DNA from: Azospirillum thiophilum | GTDB lineage: Bacteria > Pseudomonadota > Alphaproteobacteria > Azospirillales > Azospirillaceae | NCBI RefSeq assembly: GCF_001305595.1 | Contig: NZ_CP012401.1 | Coordinates: 248,001 to 312,000 of the forward strand | Length of the DNA: 64,000 nt | Reading direction: 5' to 3' | Shown: positions 62,925-64,000 of the stretch, in pieces | How positions within the stretch are numbered: position 1 is the stretch's first letter | How the letters are laid out: each line of letters starts with the position of its first letter | Translations under genes and position numbers: made by a program | Notes under the pieces: model-generated | The model's database searches: none | Told to the model about the DNA's origin: nothing | The model's input: the letters and a program-made list of their open reading frames with translations, nothing else

Positions 62925-63230
62925 TTACCAGCTCGACTTCGTCATCCCCGGGATCTGGCCGGTCGAGGCCAGTTCGCGGAGGGTGACGCGGGACAGCTTG
63001 AACTTGCGATAGAACGCGCGCGGACGCCCGGTCAACTCGCAGCGGTTCCGGACGCGCACCTTCGAGGAGTTGCGCGGCAGTTCGGCCAGCTTGAGGCGGG
63101 CAGCGAATTGCTCTTCCGGCGGGAGGGTCTTGTCGTTCGCGATAGCCTTCAGCTTCGCACGCTTGTTCGCGTACTGCTTGGCCAGCTTGGCGCGACGCTT
63201 GTTCTTTTCGATGGCACTGGTCTTAGCCAT
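62925..63230 (-). CDS. rpsN: Ribosomal protein S14, zinc-independent form
   Basis: Small-subunit protein uS14, 101 aa, the long form without the CxxC pairs: only one cysteine ([17 protein letters not shown]). 13 bp before rpsH and 15 bp after rplE. Confidence 0.97.
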   Translation of the reverse strand: MAKTSAIEKNKRRAKLAKQYANKRAKLKAIANDKTLPPEEQFAARLKLAELPRNSSKVRVRNRCELTGRPRAFYRKFKLSRVTLRELASTGQIPGMTKSSW

Positions 63231-63245
63231 GGTCGTGCTCCAGCC

Positions 63246-63788
63246 TCAGCTCACGAACGGCATGTCGAAGCCCTTCAGGAGAGCCTTGGCTTCCTGATCG
63301 GTCTTCGCCGAGGTGACGATGATGATGTCCATGCCGCGGATCTGATCGATCTTGTCGTAATCGATCTCCGGGAAAATGATCTGCTCCTTGACACCCATGG
63401 CATAGTTGCCACGGCCGTCGAAGCTGTTCCCCGGGATACCGCGGAAGTCACGGACGCGCGGCAACGCGATCGTCACCAGACGGTCCAGGAACTCGTACAT
63501 GCGGTCGCTGCGCAGCGTGACCTTGCAGCCGATCGCCATGCCTTCGCGCAGCTTGAACTGGGCGATCGACTTGCGCGACTTGGTCACCACCGGCTTCTGA
63601 CCGGTGATGGCGGCCATCTCGGCCACGGCGAGCTGGATCTTCTTGGAGTCGGCGACAGCCTCGCCGACACCCATGTTGACCACGATCTTCTCGAGCCGCG
63701 GGACTTCCATGTCGTTCTTGTAGCCGAATTCCGACTTCAGAGCGGCGCGGATCTTGGAGGCGTAAACTTCTTTCAGACGTGCGGTCAT
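63246..63788 (-). CDS. rplE: Ribosomal protein L5
   Basis: 5S-rRNA-binding protein uL5, 180 aa: [40 protein letters not shown] and [20 protein letters not shown] 63788, 10 bp after rplX. Confidence 0.98.
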   Translation of the reverse strand: MTARLKEVYASKIRAALKSEFGYKNDMEVPRLEKIVVNMGVGEAVADSKKIQLAVAEMAAITGQKPVVTKSRKSIAQFKLREGMAIGCKVTLRSDRMYEFLDRLVTIALPRVRDFRGIPGNSFDGRGNYAMGVKEQIIFPEIDYDKIDQIRGMDIIIVTSAKTDQEAKALLKGFDMPFVS

Positions 63789-63798
63789 GCCCGGGCCC

Positions 63799-64000
63799 TC
63801 ACAGGTCAATGACTTCGCCGGACCGCTTGGCGACACGCACCTTGCGGCCATCCTCAAGGATCTTGAAACCGACGCGGGTCGGCTTGCCATCCTTGGGGTC
63901 GACGTGAGCGAGATTCGAGACGTTGATCGGCGCCTCCATCTCGATGATGCCACCCTGCGAGCGGGCGCTGGCACGCTGGTGCTTCTTCACCACGTTCACG
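63799..64000 (-). CDS. rplX: Ribosomal protein L24, C-terminal part
   Basis: The last 66 or so residues of uL24 are inside the window; the start is beyond its right edge. [20 protein letters not shown] and [20 protein letters not shown] are diagnostic. The spc operon therefore continues to the right (rplN, rpsQ expected). Confidence 0.95.
   Translation of the reverse strand, partial: VNVVKKHQRASARSQGGIIEMEAPINVSNLAHVDPKDGKPTRVGFKILEDGRKVRVAKRSGEVIDL

Noticed and set aside
1..64000. CRISPR arrays, tRNA or rRNA genes, insertion sequences, prophage genes
   Set aside because: None could be supported: no regularly spaced repeats, no cloverleaf or rRNA-like sequence noticed, and no transposase, integrase or phage structural motifs in any frame.

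Overview
The window looks like chromosomal DNA of a free-living, nitrogen-fixing, high-GC alphaproteobacterium, most likely Azospirillum or a close relative. That is inferred from the order iscN-nifU-nifS-nifV-cysE-nifW next to fixABCX, from the shared NifA/sigma-54 signals, from a speF-type leader position upstream of an ornithine/lysine decarboxylase, from a DUF1476 ATP-synthase inhibitor, and from a full spc ribosomal operon. No rRNA, tRNA, CRISPR array, IS element or phage gene was recognised.

Region 1 (about 1-11.2 kb) is the nitrogen-fixation block. A small TPR-like gene on the minus strand diverges from a plus-strand operon iscN-nifUSV-cysE-nifW. That operon makes Fe-S clusters for nitrogenase (IscN, NifU, NifS), homocitrate for FeMo-co (NifV), the O-acetylserine needed for cysteine (CysE) and a nitrogenase protection factor (NifW). 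On the minus strand fixABCX encodes the electron-bifurcating flavoprotein complex that feeds low-potential electrons to nitrogenase. Both operons have a textbook -24/-12 promoter and an identical 16-bp NifA site (TGTCGCAAAGGCGACA).

Region 2 (11.2-28 kb) holds a large hybrid sensor kinase, a lone BglII-family restriction endonuclease, two LysE-type exporters, the lipid A/Kdo genes waaA-lpxK-lpxL-like, a toxin-antitoxin pair, envelope-lipid genes (glycosyltransferase, LpxH-like phosphoesterase, diacylglycerol-kinase-like enzyme), an AlkA-like glycosylase, and purC-purS.

Region 3 (28-41 kb) is mostly housekeeping: N-formylglutamate amidohydrolase, aspartoacylase-like hydrolase, CreA, an AI-2E-family permease, RlpA-like protein, MaoC hydratase, ribF, a Bcr/CflA exporter, MgtC, and an ornithine/lysine decarboxylase behind a long leader that contains a well-formed 40-codon upstream ORF.

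Region 4 (41-58 kb) is more accessory. It has a DUF1127 gene, a HAD hydrolase, an AT-richer two-gene cassette with a DUF3990-like (ADP-ribosyltransferase-fold) protein, a tctBA transporter whose binding-protein gene survives only as a deleted remnant, queC, a triple-PAS kinase, metY with a hydrolase, an orphan AT-richer lipoprotein, a GCS2-type ligase with a second FGase, a Cys-rich lipoprotein, a DMT permease and a FadR-type regulator.

Region 5 (58-64 kb) is the minus-strand spc operon, rplX to secY and adk, which ends at adk with a terminator and does not run on into rpsM. Two copies of a roughly 100-120 bp inverted-repeat element are present (3715-3833, 24919-25020).
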